The position numbers and the translations under genes are program-made. Below the pieces are notes generated by a model. It was not told where the DNA came from, did no database searches, and saw nothing but the letters and a program-made list of their open reading frames with translations. 64,000 bases of DNA from Saccharicrinis sp050589685 (GTDB lineage: Bacteria > Bacteroidota > Bacteroidia > Bacteroidales > Marinilabiliaceae). Shown here piece after piece: positions 43,579 to 53,144 of this stretch (its first letter is position 1; every line of letters begins with the position of its first letter). Location of the stretch: the NCBI RefSeq assembly GCF_050589685.1, contig NZ_JBNGOS010000007.1, positions 1-64,000 of the forward strand, read 5' to 3'.

Positions 43579-45171
43579 ATGGTTAAAATAGCAAGGAAAT
43601 ACTTACTTTTACTCGGTTTGCTTTTACAAGCGCTCAATTCCTATGCCCAGCTGTCACCCGGCGAACTATCTAAAGTCCATGCACATCTCGAAGGACTTGC
43701 GAACTGCACCAAATGCCATGTTCTTAACCAAAAGGAAACCACATCCAAATGTTTGGAATGCCATACCGAAATCCAATCCCTCATCGATCAGGGAAAAGGT
43801 TATCATGCTTCTTCGAAAGTGGAAAGTAAAAAATGTGCCAAATGCCATGGCGAACACTTTGGTCGCAATTTTGAAATTACCCGTTTTGACAAAGATAAAT
43901 TCAACCATGACTTAAGCGGTTACAAACTGGAAGGAAAGCATAACGTTATCAATTGTACCGAATGTCATAAGCAAGACTTAATAACACATAAAATTTCCAA
44001 AAAAAAGAGCGGTATATCCTATCTGGGGTTAGGAACAGAATGTCTTTCTTGCCATGCCGATTTTCATCAGAGCACCTTATCTAACTCCTGCCTTGATTGT
44101 CACAACCAGGATTCTTTCCGGCCTGCCCCCGGATTCGACCATGCACAAACCCATTATCCCTTAATCGGCAAACACCAAACCGTCGATTGCGAACAATGTC
44201 ATCCTATCATTACTCAAAACGATCAGGAATTTCAGAAGTTCTCCGGAATAAACTATGCTAACTGTACCGACTGCCATACCGATATCCATAACGGCAAGTT
44301 TGGAAATGATTGTCGTAAGTGCCACAGTGAGTTTTCGTTCCATCAAGTGAAAGGTTTGGATAGCTTTAATCATGACATGACAAATTTCCCCTTAAAAGGC
44401 AGACATCAATATATCGATTGCAGGGATTGTCACACCCAAAGCTTAACCGCAACACTTAAACACGGCAGGTGTAACGATTGCCATAGCGATTATCACGAGA
44501 GACAATTTGCAAAAAAAGGTGCTTCGCCCGATTGTGCCGAATGCCATACCGTTGAAGGCTTTGCTCCATCCACCTATACCATCGAAAAGCATAACTTTAC
44601 CGACTTTCCGTTGGAAGGAGCTCATCTGGCAACGCCTTGTATTGCCTGTCATAAAACAGAAACAGGGTGGAATTTTACTTTTGCCGAAAACAAATGCATC
44701 CGATGCCACGATAATTTTCATCAAGATGTATTACCCGAAAAATATCTGCCCGAAAACAATTGCCAATGCTGTCATACGGTAATTAAATGGAGCGAAATTC
44801 AATTCGACCATAACCAAACAAATTATCAACTTCAAGGCAGACATCAGGAAGTATCCTGTCGCAATTGTCATTTTTCGGAAGATGAAAATGGACTGAATCA
44901 ACAATTCTCCGGCATGGATCCTTCATGTGTAACTTGCCATACCGACATACATTTTAAACAATTTATTGAGAATGGGGAAAATAAATGTGAACGTTGCCAC
45001 GTTTTTACTAGTTGGAAGCCTGAGAAATTTGACCATAATAATACACGATTCGTTTTAGATGGCAAACACGCCACTTTAGAATGTTATAGATGCCACACCT
45101 TAACGGATGGATTGGTTGAGAACTACATTGTTTACAAATTCGACGATATATCATGTTCAAAGTGTCATTAA
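43579..45171 (+). CDS. 20-haem exported cytochrome c
   Basis: A 530-residue protein with a signal peptide (to about residue 23, LNSYA|QLS) and 20 CXXCH haem-binding motifs, about one per 26 residues. A recurring unit FDHxxTxFPLxGxHxxxxCxxCH supplies distal histidines before each haem, suggesting bis-histidine ligation and a linear haem wire. The last motif CSKCH is the very C-terminus, directly before the stop. No catalytic domain is visible, so a structural electron carrier is likely, in the periplasm or at the outer membrane. The next gene starts inside its last 19 bases. Cytochrome c7/c3-like in general, but I know no named family with this layout. Confidence 0.92.
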   Translation: MVKIARKYLLLLGLLLQALNSYAQLSPGELSKVHAHLEGLANCTKCHVLNQKETTSKCLECHTEIQSLIDQGKGYHASSKVESKKCAKCHGEHFGRNFEITRFDKDKFNHDLSGYKLEGKHNVINCTECHKQDLITHKISKKKSGISYLGLGTECLSCHADFHQSTLSNSCLDCHNQDSFRPAPGFDHAQTHYPLIGKHQTVDCEQCHPIITQNDQEFQKFSGINYANCTDCHTDIHNGKFGNDCRKCHSEFSFHQVKGLDSFNHDMTNFPLKGRHQYIDCRDCHTQSLTATLKHGRCNDCHSDYHERQFAKKGASPDCAECHTVEGFAPSTYTIEKHNFTDFPLEGAHLATPCIACHKTETGWNFTFAENKCIRCHDNFHQDVLPEKYLPENNCQCCHTVIKWSEIQFDHNQTNYQLQGRHQEVSCRNCHFSEDENGLNQQFSGMDPSCVTCHTDIHFKQFIENGENKCERCHVFTSWKPEKFDHNNTRFVLDGKHATLECYRCHTLTDGLVENYIVYKFDDISCSKCH

Positions 45172-46844
45172 ACATACTGTTTGTATGTATCGCTGTAGCA
45201 GGCTTTGCACAGAAAAACCCACACGGTTTCGAGAAGGGAACGGATTGCAGAACGTGCCACAGTACCGAGGACTGGAGTTTTGTGTCAACCAGTTTTAACC
45301 ACGACTCGACAGGCTTTGTGCTCACTGGCCAACATCGCTTTGCCAGATGTACCGATTGCCACACAAGTCTTGCTTTTTCTGAAGCACAAAGCAGCTGTGT
45401 GAGCTGCCATACCGACCTTCATGCAGGTACCGTTGGCCTGGACTGTAACCGCTGTCACGAGACAAATTCCTGGTTGGTTCAAAACACCTTAGAATTGCAT
45501 GAACAAAGCCGTTTCCCTTTGTTGGGCGCCCATAAGGTGGTCGATTGTGCCGATTGCCACACCGCTGCTTCCCATTTGCAATTCGAACCGCTGGGTTCGG
45601 AATGTATCGATTGCCATCAAAAAGATTATCAAGCTACTACAAATCCCAACCATGTGCAAACAGGCTTTTCGACCAATTGTATCGACTGCCACCGGATTGA
45701 TGCCTTTGAATGGTCGGCATCAGGTATCAACCACGCTTTTTTCCCGTTGACCAAAGGACATGCATTAAACGATTGTGCAGCCTGTCATACCAACAACCTA
45801 ACCGAACCACTTTCGACCGATTGTTTTAGCTGCCACCTAAGCGATTATACTTTGACTACCAATCCATCACATCAAAGCCTTGATTTTGATTACGACTGTA
45901 CCCAATGCCACACCACTGATCCAGACTGGAAACCAGCCGAATTCAGGGATCATGACCCATTTTTCCCTATTTATTCGGGTGAACATAAGGGGGAATGGAA
46001 CCATTGTACAGACTGCCATACCCAGCCCGAAAACTACGCCTTGTTCAGCTGTATCGATTGCCATGAACATAACCGTTCCGAAACTGATAATGAGCATCAG
46101 GGAATTAGTGGATACACCTATGCAAGCACCTCATGCTTTGCCTGCCACCCAACAGGTGACGCCGAATCGGGCTTTGACCATAATGCAACGGCTTTTCCGT
46201 TAACAGGATCGCATACCTCGGCAGACTGTAACGCTTGTCATACTTCCGGGTTTGCAAGCACATCAACACTTTGTTCAAGCTGCCATTTAACCGAATACTA
46301 TGCTACCCTAAATCCCAACCATGCATCTATTGGATTATCCAACAATTGTGACGATTGCCACGAAACAGGACCAGGCTGGGATCCCGCATCTTTTCCAAAC
46401 CATAATGAGTACCATGCTTTAAATGGAGCTCATGCTGTGGTATCAGCTGATTGTTATTTATGTCATCAAGGCGATTACAACAATACACCCAATTCTTGCT
46501 TTGGCTGTCACTCCGCAGACTATAATTCCACTAATGATCCCAATCATGTTACAGCTCAGTTTTCAACAGATTGTGAAACATGTCACTCCGAAAGCGCGTG
46601 GACACCAAGCACCTTTGACCACGACAACCAATATTTTCCCATCTATTCCGGAGCACATCGCGAAAAGTGGAACAACTGTACCGAATGTCATACAGAACCA
46701 TCAAGTTATGCCATGTTCTCTTGTACTGTTTGCCATGAACACAATCAGACTGAGATGAATACCAAGCACAATGAAGTAGCTGGTTATATATACGATAGTG
46801 TCAATTGCTTCAACTGTCATCCAACAGGAAAAAATACGAATTAA
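45153..46844 (+). CDS. 22-haem exported cytochrome c
   Basis: A 563-residue protein with a signal peptide (to residue 19, VAGFA|QKN) and 22 CXXCH motifs. It uses the same FxHxxTxFxLTGxH...CxxCH unit as its neighbour, plus a second unit with NPNHVQTGFSTNCIDCH, each repeated several times, so it probably grew by internal duplication. Two FPIYSGEHKGEWNHCTDCH-like blocks mark a larger repeat of about 240 residues. The start overlaps the previous gene and its stop overlaps the next start (TAATG), so it is translationally coupled on both sides. It is probably part of one electron-transfer complex. Confidence 0.92.
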   Translation: MFKVSLNILFVCIAVAGFAQKNPHGFEKGTDCRTCHSTEDWSFVSTSFNHDSTGFVLTGQHRFARCTDCHTSLAFSEAQSSCVSCHTDLHAGTVGLDCNRCHETNSWLVQNTLELHEQSRFPLLGAHKVVDCADCHTAASHLQFEPLGSECIDCHQKDYQATTNPNHVQTGFSTNCIDCHRIDAFEWSASGINHAFFPLTKGHALNDCAACHTNNLTEPLSTDCFSCHLSDYTLTTNPSHQSLDFDYDCTQCHTTDPDWKPAEFRDHDPFFPIYSGEHKGEWNHCTDCHTQPENYALFSCIDCHEHNRSETDNEHQGISGYTYASTSCFACHPTGDAESGFDHNATAFPLTGSHTSADCNACHTSGFASTSTLCSSCHLTEYYATLNPNHASIGLSNNCDDCHETGPGWDPASFPNHNEYHALNGAHAVVSADCYLCHQGDYNNTPNSCFGCHSADYNSTNDPNHVTAQFSTDCETCHSESAWTPSTFDHDNQYFPIYSGAHREKWNNCTECHTEPSSYAMFSCTVCHEHNQTEMNTKHNEVAGYIYDSVNCFNCHPTGKNTN

Positions 46845-48463
46845 TGACCAGGCAAAATAAACATATCCTATTCTTAAGCTTGTTCCTGCTCATGACATCG
46901 GTAATGGACAATCTGAATTCTCAGAACAAAGTTGAACTGTTGAGTGGTGAGGTTTCTTATATCACGGGACAAAACGTATATGTGAAGTTTGGAAGCACCC
47001 AGAAGATAGAAAAAGGGGATACTTTATATACAATGAAAAATGAAGTCAGGGTTCCTGCTTTGTTGGTGATGCATCTATCCTCCATGTCGTGCCTTTGCGT
47101 TCCGATTGGAGATAACACTTTTAAAGTAGGCGATATATTGCTTGCTACAATTAAAGAAAAAACAGTTTTTCCTATTCATGAAAAGGATATAATAGAAAAA
47201 GATATTAACGAACAAGCATTAAGCAAAGTTGGAGATAAATCTAATAGACGAAGCCGGCGGAGTGATTTTTCGGGACGATTATCCCTCTCCTCCTATTCCA
47301 CTTTTGCCGAAGCCGACCAGTACAACTCACACCGTTATAGATACAGGCTCTCGATGGATGCAAAAAATATCTCCGATTCAAAAGTATCCTTTGAAACCTA
47401 CCTCTCGTTTACGCATAAATCGGGAGAATGGGACAGAGTCAAAGATAATTTGAGCGATGCCTTAAAAATTTACAGCTTAGCTTTAAAGTATGATTTTAAC
47501 GAAGCTACTTCTTTATGGACTGGTCGTAAAATAAACCCTAAAATTGCCAATGTAGGTGCAGTGGATGGCTTCCAGTTTCAAAAACAATGGAACAGTTTAT
47601 ATACTGGTGTTGTTGTGGGTAGCAGACCTGATTACGAGGATTATGGTTTTAATCCCGACCTACTTGAATACGGAGCGTACATTGGACACCAGTCAAAAGT
47701 GACCAATGGTTTTGCGCAATCTTCGTTCGCAATTTTTGAGCAACGTAATGCTGGAAATATCGATCGTAGGTTTGTCTATCTTCAGCACAGCAACTCCATC
47801 ATTAAGGATGTGACATTATTTTCATCGATGGAGTTAGACTTATATAAACTGGAAGATGGCACCGATAAAACTGAATTGAACCTTATTGGGTTATATGTCT
47901 CTTTACGTTACCGCTTCTCGGGCAAAATATCACTCTTTGGCTCGTATGATAACCGTAAAAATGTAATCTACTACAAAACGTTCCAAAACTATGCCGATGA
48001 AATCATACAACAATCGAGCCGGCAAGGTTATCGTTTCAGGCTGAACTACAAGCCCATCAAATATATGAACCTGGGTTTCAGTGCGGGTACCCGATCTAGA
48101 GACGAAGACCCCAGGGCCAACAATACTTTATCGGCCAATGTCACATATTCCAGCGTGCCCTTTATAAATGCCTCCTTTACTCTTAACGGAAATATGATGC
48201 AAACCGGTTATTTGGATGGGCAAGTCTTTGGGGGACGGTTGTCGAAAAATCTTTTAAATGGAAAACTCTATAGTGTCCTGAACTATCGATGGGTTAAATT
48301 CGACTACGTGAATACATCAACACAACTTAAGCAAAGTATTGGTGAAGTTGATTTATCATATCATTTCAACAAAAAGCTATACATGTCTGTTAATTTTGAA
48401 GCCACGTTCCAAGAGGAAAATAATTCAAACAGATTATATTTAAATTTAAGGAAAAAGTTTTAA
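46844..48463 (+). CDS. Outer-membrane beta-barrel protein linked to the multihaem cytochromes
   Basis: A 539-residue protein: signal peptide (to about 26), a small beta domain (about 28-100, SGEVSYITGQNVYVKFGSTQKIEKGDTLY, SH3-like), a linker rich in lysine, and a barrel (about 145-539) of alternating strands ending RLYLNLRKKF with the terminal phenylalanine of BAM substrates. I find no TonB plug. The TAATG overlap with the 22-haem gene links it to the cytochromes. In known metal-reducing bacteria a barrel (MtrB-type) holds a multihaem cytochrome in the outer membrane; this one could play the same part, although no sequence similarity is claimed. Confidence 0.8.
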   Translation: MTRQNKHILFLSLFLLMTSVMDNLNSQNKVELLSGEVSYITGQNVYVKFGSTQKIEKGDTLYTMKNEVRVPALLVMHLSSMSCLCVPIGDNTFKVGDILLATIKEKTVFPIHEKDIIEKDINEQALSKVGDKSNRRSRRSDFSGRLSLSSYSTFAEADQYNSHRYRYRLSMDAKNISDSKVSFETYLSFTHKSGEWDRVKDNLSDALKIYSLALKYDFNEATSLWTGRKINPKIANVGAVDGFQFQKQWNSLYTGVVVGSRPDYEDYGFNPDLLEYGAYIGHQSKVTNGFAQSSFAIFEQRNAGNIDRRFVYLQHSNSIIKDVTLFSSMELDLYKLEDGTDKTELNLIGLYVSLRYRFSGKISLFGSYDNRKNVIYYKTFQNYADEIIQQSSRQGYRFRLNYKPIKYMNLGFSAGTRSRDEDPRANNTLSANVTYSSVPFINASFTLNGNMMQTGYLDGQVFGGRLSKNLLNGKLYSVLNYRWVKFDYVNTSTQLKQSIGEVDLSYHFNKKLYMSVNFEATFQEENNSNRLYLNLRKKF

Positions 48464-48491
48464 CTGGCATGGCCAGAGCAAAAAAAAAATT

Positions 48492-49217
48492 ATGAAGATA
48501 TTTCAAACATTATTACTCGTCTTGCTTATCGCTTCTTGCGGAAGAAATAAAGACACCAACACCGTTACAACGATTACCGGAGACGATAAAGTTTTTGTGG
48601 TTCAGGATGTAATACAAACCTCTAAATACACCTACTTGCATGTGGAGGAAGACAACACACTTCGTTGGGTGGCCGTAAGCAAAATCCAAGCCATGGCTGG
48701 TGATCGATATTATTACGATAAGGTTCATACGATGACGGACTTTCATAGCAAGGAGCTGAATAGGGATTTCGAAAGCGTAGATTTTATCAACCACGTCAGT
48801 AAAACACCGTTATCTCAAGTTAATCCTTCGGTACAGGCAAACCCTGCTCCTATGATGAAGGCTCCCCATGGACATGCCGGTAAAGTAAGCCCTGCACAAA
48901 ACCTGGATATTTCTCTTCTAAAATCGGCCGGTGAGCTAAGCATCGCACAAATTTTCCGGAATCCCCAGCAATTTGCCAACAAGCAAATTGAGATTAAAGG
49001 AAAGGTGGTAAAGGTGAATAAAAACATTATGGGACGAAACTGGATCCACATCCAGGACGGCACCAGTCATAATAACAACTTTGATTTAACCATCACCAGC
49101 AAACAAACCCCCATGGTTAACCAGGTTGTCTCCTTCGAAGGAACGGTTATGCTGAATAAAGATTTTGGCTCGGGGTATTTTTATGATGTGATTGTTGAAA
49201 ATGGGGTAATGCAATAG
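48492..49217 (+). CDS. NrfJ-like OB-fold lipoprotein
   Basis: A 241-residue lipoprotein (lipobox LLIASC, C16). The first domain (about 32-105) contains VIQTSKYTYLHVEEDNTLRWVAVSKIQAMAGDRYYY, the pattern of NrfJ-type proteins linked to multihaem nitrite reductases. The second domain (about 145-240) is an OB fold (IEIKGKVVKVNKNIMGRNWIHIQDGT ... VSFEGTVMLNKDFGSGYFYDVIVENG). Such proteins accompany multihaem cytochromes in other phyla, perhaps as chaperones or haem-maturation aids. It is the last gene of the run; the 270 bases after it hold no gene or clear terminator. Confidence 0.8.
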   Translation: MKIFQTLLLVLLIASCGRNKDTNTVTTITGDDKVFVVQDVIQTSKYTYLHVEEDNTLRWVAVSKIQAMAGDRYYYDKVHTMTDFHSKELNRDFESVDFINHVSKTPLSQVNPSVQANPAPMMKAPHGHAGKVSPAQNLDISLLKSAGELSIAQIFRNPQQFANKQIEIKGKVVKVNKNIMGRNWIHIQDGTSHNNNFDLTITSKQTPMVNQVVSFEGTVMLNKDFGSGYFYDVIVENGVMQ

Positions 49218-49489
49218 ATTATTAGGATGGCATCCTTTGCCGACGAAGGAGGTAGGATGCTATTCATAAAAATAACAAAGAAAGTCGTTCCTCAACAAGA
49301 GAAAAACGGATAACATCGCTTAAAGCGATTCCATCCTCTTTCATCTTATTAAACCTAATCCAGTACCACCGTATAATCTTTAATTTAATAAAGGAACTTA
49401 AAGTATTTAACCTCTTCGTGTAACAAAACAGAAAAATTAGCGTTATTTTGCATGCCGATTGATACGAAACACATGGATGCTATAAACAC

Positions 49490-50365
49490 ATGAATGCTAT
49501 AAATTACGTTGAACGAAATACTAATACTGTCAAACAAGAAAAAGTTGTAGGTAAAGGAGCACTTAATTGGTTGTATTACACACCGGGAGGAAAGCTTACT
49601 TTGCATATTCTATTGAAACGAAAATTGGCATCTACCATAGTTGGTCATTTTATGAGCAGTCCATTATCTGTTAACCAGGTAAACAAGTTCATTGAGAAAT
49701 ATGAAATAGATCTTTCGGACTACCACAGCGAGAACGGTTTTAAATGCTTTAACGATTTTTTCTACCGCAAACTAAAAAACGGTAAAAGAACCATTGGTGA
49801 CAAGCTGGTTTCGCCTGCCGATGGTAAAGCCCTGGCATTTCAAGACATAGACCATGTTCCATCTTTTTTCATCAAAGGTTCGGAGTTTAAACTCCACGAT
49901 TTTTTAAGGGATAAACACTTAGCTGATAAATATGAGGGTGGTTCAATGGTGATCGTCCGATTAGCGCCAACTGATTACCACAGATTTCATTTCCCAGTAA
50001 GTGGTACGGCTTCCAAATCAAAATCCTTAAAAGGTCGTTATTTTTCGGTATCACCGATGGCACTGAAAAAGAATATTAAAATTTTAAGCCAAAACAGGCG
50101 TGTATACAATATTATAAAGTCTGATAACTATGGCGATGTGCTGATGGCTGAAATTGGGGCTGCTTTGGTGGGTAGCATCATTCAAACCTACCAACCATAT
50201 TCACATGTCAATAAAGGAGATGAGAAGGGGTATTTTGCCTATGGTGGATCTACTGTAGTTTTGATTTTTGAAAAGGACAAAGTAACCATCGATCCCGATT
50301 TAATTGAGAATACAAAAAATCATATGGAAACGGAAGTAAAGATGGGTGAGAATATTGCGAGATAG
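49490..50365 (+). CDS. psd: Phosphatidylserine decarboxylase proenzyme
   Basis: Makes phosphatidylethanolamine from phosphatidylserine at the inner membrane. The 291-residue protein has catalytic-triad candidates D111 in SPADG and H164/H167 in YHRFHFP, and the self-cleavage site GGST (S254 becomes the pyruvoyl group). This is the longer bacterial class, like E. coli Psd, rather than the short Bacteroides type. No obvious operon partner; no clear promoter seen upstream. Confidence 0.95.
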   Translation: MNAINYVERNTNTVKQEKVVGKGALNWLYYTPGGKLTLHILLKRKLASTIVGHFMSSPLSVNQVNKFIEKYEIDLSDYHSENGFKCFNDFFYRKLKNGKRTIGDKLVSPADGKALAFQDIDHVPSFFIKGSEFKLHDFLRDKHLADKYEGGSMVIVRLAPTDYHRFHFPVSGTASKSKSLKGRYFSVSPMALKKNIKILSQNRRVYNIIKSDNYGDVLMAEIGAALVGSIIQTYQPYSHVNKGDEKGYFAYGGSTVVLIFEKDKVTIDPDLIENTKNHMETEVKMGENIAR

Positions 50366-50405
50366 CACTTAGCTTGTAGCTATTAATCTTTAGCTGATTT
50401 TCATG

Positions 50406-50439
50406 AAAAAAAAAGCACCCTAAATCTAAGGATGCTTTA
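50406..50439 (-). terminator. Terminator of the TonB-linked barrel gene
   Basis: On the minus strand the hairpin AAAGCATCC-N-GGGTGCTTT is followed by a T-run (A-run at 50406-50414 on +), about 115 bases after the stop of the barrel gene. Confidence 0.7.
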
Positions 50440-50469
50440 GAATATATCTTTCTTATTATATTTACCCCA

Positions 50470-50535
50470 TTCCTTCGTAACAATGCAGCACTTCCCCTGA
50501 CCGCAGGACCAAAGGGAAGAAACAATGTTATTCCA
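50470..50535. repeat. C-rich dispersed hairpin repeat
   Basis: CTTCCCCTGACCGCAGGACC with GGGAAG forms a stem and resembles 43310-43374 and 53451-53535 (shared CTTCCCCT-AC-CAGGA-CAAA-GGGAAGA pattern). It is non-coding, in the 187-base gap before the barrel gene. Confidence 0.45.
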
Positions 50536-50552
50536 GGGTTCTCAATATTATT

Positions 50553-53117
50553 TTAGAACTCCCGGTCTCCCACTGTATTTTTTGTCTTGTTCTTAGACTT
50601 TCCGTTTCGAAAAGCATAAGAAACACTGATCTCAGCGATTGGTCCTGTTCTATTATACTCAGTTTCCTGATAGAAAATTTCCAATCCTTCTTTATCAAAT
50701 GCCCTGGTATCCAATCCTTGAATATTAGAATCCAGAATATCCAATACTCTCAACGAGAAGCTCCAGTTCTCCAATTTCTTTGGATTGTAATCCAAGGCCG
50801 TGTTGGCCAAGTAAAACATATCGTTTTGCCCTTGCGCCGTCACGGTAGAAGATTTCACATCAAAATCGGCCGTAAACTTAAGTTCCTTGGTCAATGCAAA
50901 GTTGGCATTTCCTTTTAGGCTCCAGTTGGTACTTGAGTTATCAGCTTGATATCCAAAAATATTTCCTTGAACCCGGTAGTCGTACAACGATCCCCCAATA
51001 AAAAATTTGGCAAAATTACCTGCCTGCAAATTGGCGTTCAGTTCTAATCCTAAAGATCTTGAATCACCAGAATTGGTATAACTCCTAATTAACACCACTT
51101 CTTCAACGTAGTTAGGATTTTCCACGATATTATCGGTTGTATTTACTCTAAACACTGCGTTTTCAACACCTCGATAAAACCCGGTCAGATTCACTTTTTG
51201 TTTACCAAAATTTCTTTCAAATCCAAGTTCTAAGTTATTGATATACTCCGGTTCGAGGTTGGGATCTCCTGCCACATACACCTCGAAATGCCGGCGATAT
51301 AAGAACGGAGCCATATTTTTAATAGGAGGACGGCTGATTCTTCGACTTCCCGCCAAACTTAACTTGCTAGATTCTCCAATTGGGTAGCTTGCGTGTACTG
51401 TCGGAAACCAGTCCAATTGATTCACCTCAAAAGTGGATCTGGCAGGATCCCCGAAAATATTAAAGTAATCACTCTTTGCTATTTTCATTTCCTGATCGGT
51501 ATACTCCAAGCGGAGTCCAAGCATATATTTAAGTTTGTCGAAGCTTCCCGCATACTCTATATAAGCCGCATAAACACCTCGTTTCAAGTCGATTGAATTT
51601 TCCAGGGCAGCATAATCGTACATTCCCATTTCAACACCATTGATTACATTTGCAGTATCATATGAAAAGCTGCCATCCATCTGGAAAAACTGCGGCTGTA
51701 AACCAAAACCAAACGTATGGCCATTATCCAATTCCTTTGAATAATCAATACTTAAACGATAGGCATCCAATGGTGTGTTATCCGATTGGTTATAATGATC
51801 CGTTACTGTCCTTACCCTATCGGCAACTTCATCAAACTCATAATTCAGGTTGTCCAGATTACGGCTCAAGCTGGAATGCTCATATAAAAAGGAAGTCGTT
51901 AATACTGCCCCATTCCCCAGCTTGGTTTTCAAATCTATGTTTCCCGTATGGAATTCACCGTAACGATTATCTGTGTTAGGGTTGTAAATATATTCTTCTG
52001 TATCCGGTCGGGTTCCTTTGTCACCATAATAATTGTTGTACACATAAAATGCTGATCGCCCTTCGGTACGATTTCCATAGAAATAGGAAGCTGATAATTG
52101 AGTTGCCTCTGAAATCTTATAATCCATTCCCGCATTGGCAGAATAGTACTCGTACCACTCCGGACGCTCTCCTGCAGCATCCATATGTTTGTACATTTGC
52201 TCATCGTAATCCCAAACCCTGGCCTCACCAATTCTTGCACCATTCACATTTTTCTTATTGTAATTAAAACCTCCGTATAAAGTAAGATTATCCTTACCAT
52301 ACATCAGGTTAATACCCCCGCCATAACGGTCGTCCTTCATATCGTAACCATCATATTTATCTGTTTTGTTTCCCCAGGGTGAGGCACCAAACTTTCCATT
52401 GGCAGAAACGGAAAACCCCTCAATTCCATTTGTTTTGGTAGTAATATTAATGATACCACCTTTTCCTTGTGCATCGTATTTTGCAGTTGGAACTGTGATA
52501 ACATCTATATTCTGGATATTTTCACCTGAAATCTGGGCCAATAACATAGAAGGTTCCATTTGTGTTGGTTTCCCATTTAGGTACACCATAAAATCTGTTG
52601 TCCCACGTACCGAAACATCTCCATCAGGAGAAACAGAAACTGACGGAAGTTTATTCAACACATCCACAGCGGTTCCTCCCCGGGCAGTACTAAAATCTTC
52701 GGCCCTATAGGTTTTACGATCAATTTTAGTAGAAACCGTGTTGGCCATTCCGTTAACTTCCACCTCTTCAATGGCTACATTTGCCGAGGTAATAGATAAT
52801 ATCCCCAGGTTTACCTTAGGACTTTGTTTGTTAATAGTAATACCAGAAACCGTTTCCGTTTCAAAACCAATAAATGAAACAACAACATCATATGTACCAT
52901 GTTGCAATCCGTTTAGTTTAAATGCTCCCTCATTATCCGTAACGGTTCCATTAGGTAATATTTCACCATTCTTTTTTAAACTAACAGAGGCAAAAGGAAA
53001 CTTCTCTCCTGAATCCTTATCGGTCACCATACCTCGTATAGTCCCGTTATTTTGGGCTAACGATGTTCCTATTAAAATGAACATCATTGCTATAATTGTT
53101 ATTAATCTGTGCGACAT
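50553..53117 (-). CDS. TonB-dependent receptor-like outer-membrane barrel with carboxypeptidase-regulatory domain
   Basis: An 854-residue protein. After the signal peptide (to 21, IGTSLA|QNN) come a CarboxypepD-regulatory-like domain (about 25-105, GTIRGMVTDKDSGEKFPFASVSL), a plug domain (DVLNKLPSVSVSPDGDVSVRGTTDFMVYLNGKPTQ, then QNIDVITVPTAKYDAQGKGGIINITT), and a 22-strand type barrel. This is the outer-membrane protein beta-barrel family widespread in Bacteroidota, often lacking an SusD partner, as here. It takes up an unknown ligand with energy from TonB. A palindrome 45 bases upstream is a candidate operator. Confidence 0.92.
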   Translation of the reverse strand: MSHRLITIIAMMFILIGTSLAQNNGTIRGMVTDKDSGEKFPFASVSLKKNGEILPNGTVTDNEGAFKLNGLQHGTYDVVVSFIGFETETVSGITINKQSPKVNLGILSITSANVAIEEVEVNGMANTVSTKIDRKTYRAEDFSTARGGTAVDVLNKLPSVSVSPDGDVSVRGTTDFMVYLNGKPTQMEPSMLLAQISGENIQNIDVITVPTAKYDAQGKGGIINITTKTNGIEGFSVSANGKFGASPWGNKTDKYDGYDMKDDRYGGGINLMYGKDNLTLYGGFNYNKKNVNGARIGEARVWDYDEQMYKHMDAAGERPEWYEYYSANAGMDYKISEATQLSASYFYGNRTEGRSAFYVYNNYYGDKGTRPDTEEYIYNPNTDNRYGEFHTGNIDLKTKLGNGAVLTTSFLYEHSSLSRNLDNLNYEFDEVADRVRTVTDHYNQSDNTPLDAYRLSIDYSKELDNGHTFGFGLQPQFFQMDGSFSYDTANVINGVEMGMYDYAALENSIDLKRGVYAAYIEYAGSFDKLKYMLGLRLEYTDQEMKIAKSDYFNIFGDPARSTFEVNQLDWFPTVHASYPIGESSKLSLAGSRRISRPPIKNMAPFLYRRHFEVYVAGDPNLEPEYINNLELGFERNFGKQKVNLTGFYRGVENAVFRVNTTDNIVENPNYVEEVVLIRSYTNSGDSRSLGLELNANLQAGNFAKFFIGGSLYDYRVQGNIFGYQADNSSTNWSLKGNANFALTKELKFTADFDVKSSTVTAQGQNDMFYLANTALDYNPKKLENWSFSLRVLDILDSNIQGLDTRAFDKEGLEIFYQETEYNRTGPIAEISVSYAFRNGKSKNKTKNTVGDREF

Positions 53118-53144
53118 ATATTATTTTTGATTCGTTGTTGTTTG

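Noticed and set aside
45008..46203. Several open frames on both strands over the cytochrome genes
   Set aside because: The CXXCH frames explain the DNA; the others arise from repeated codon patterns.
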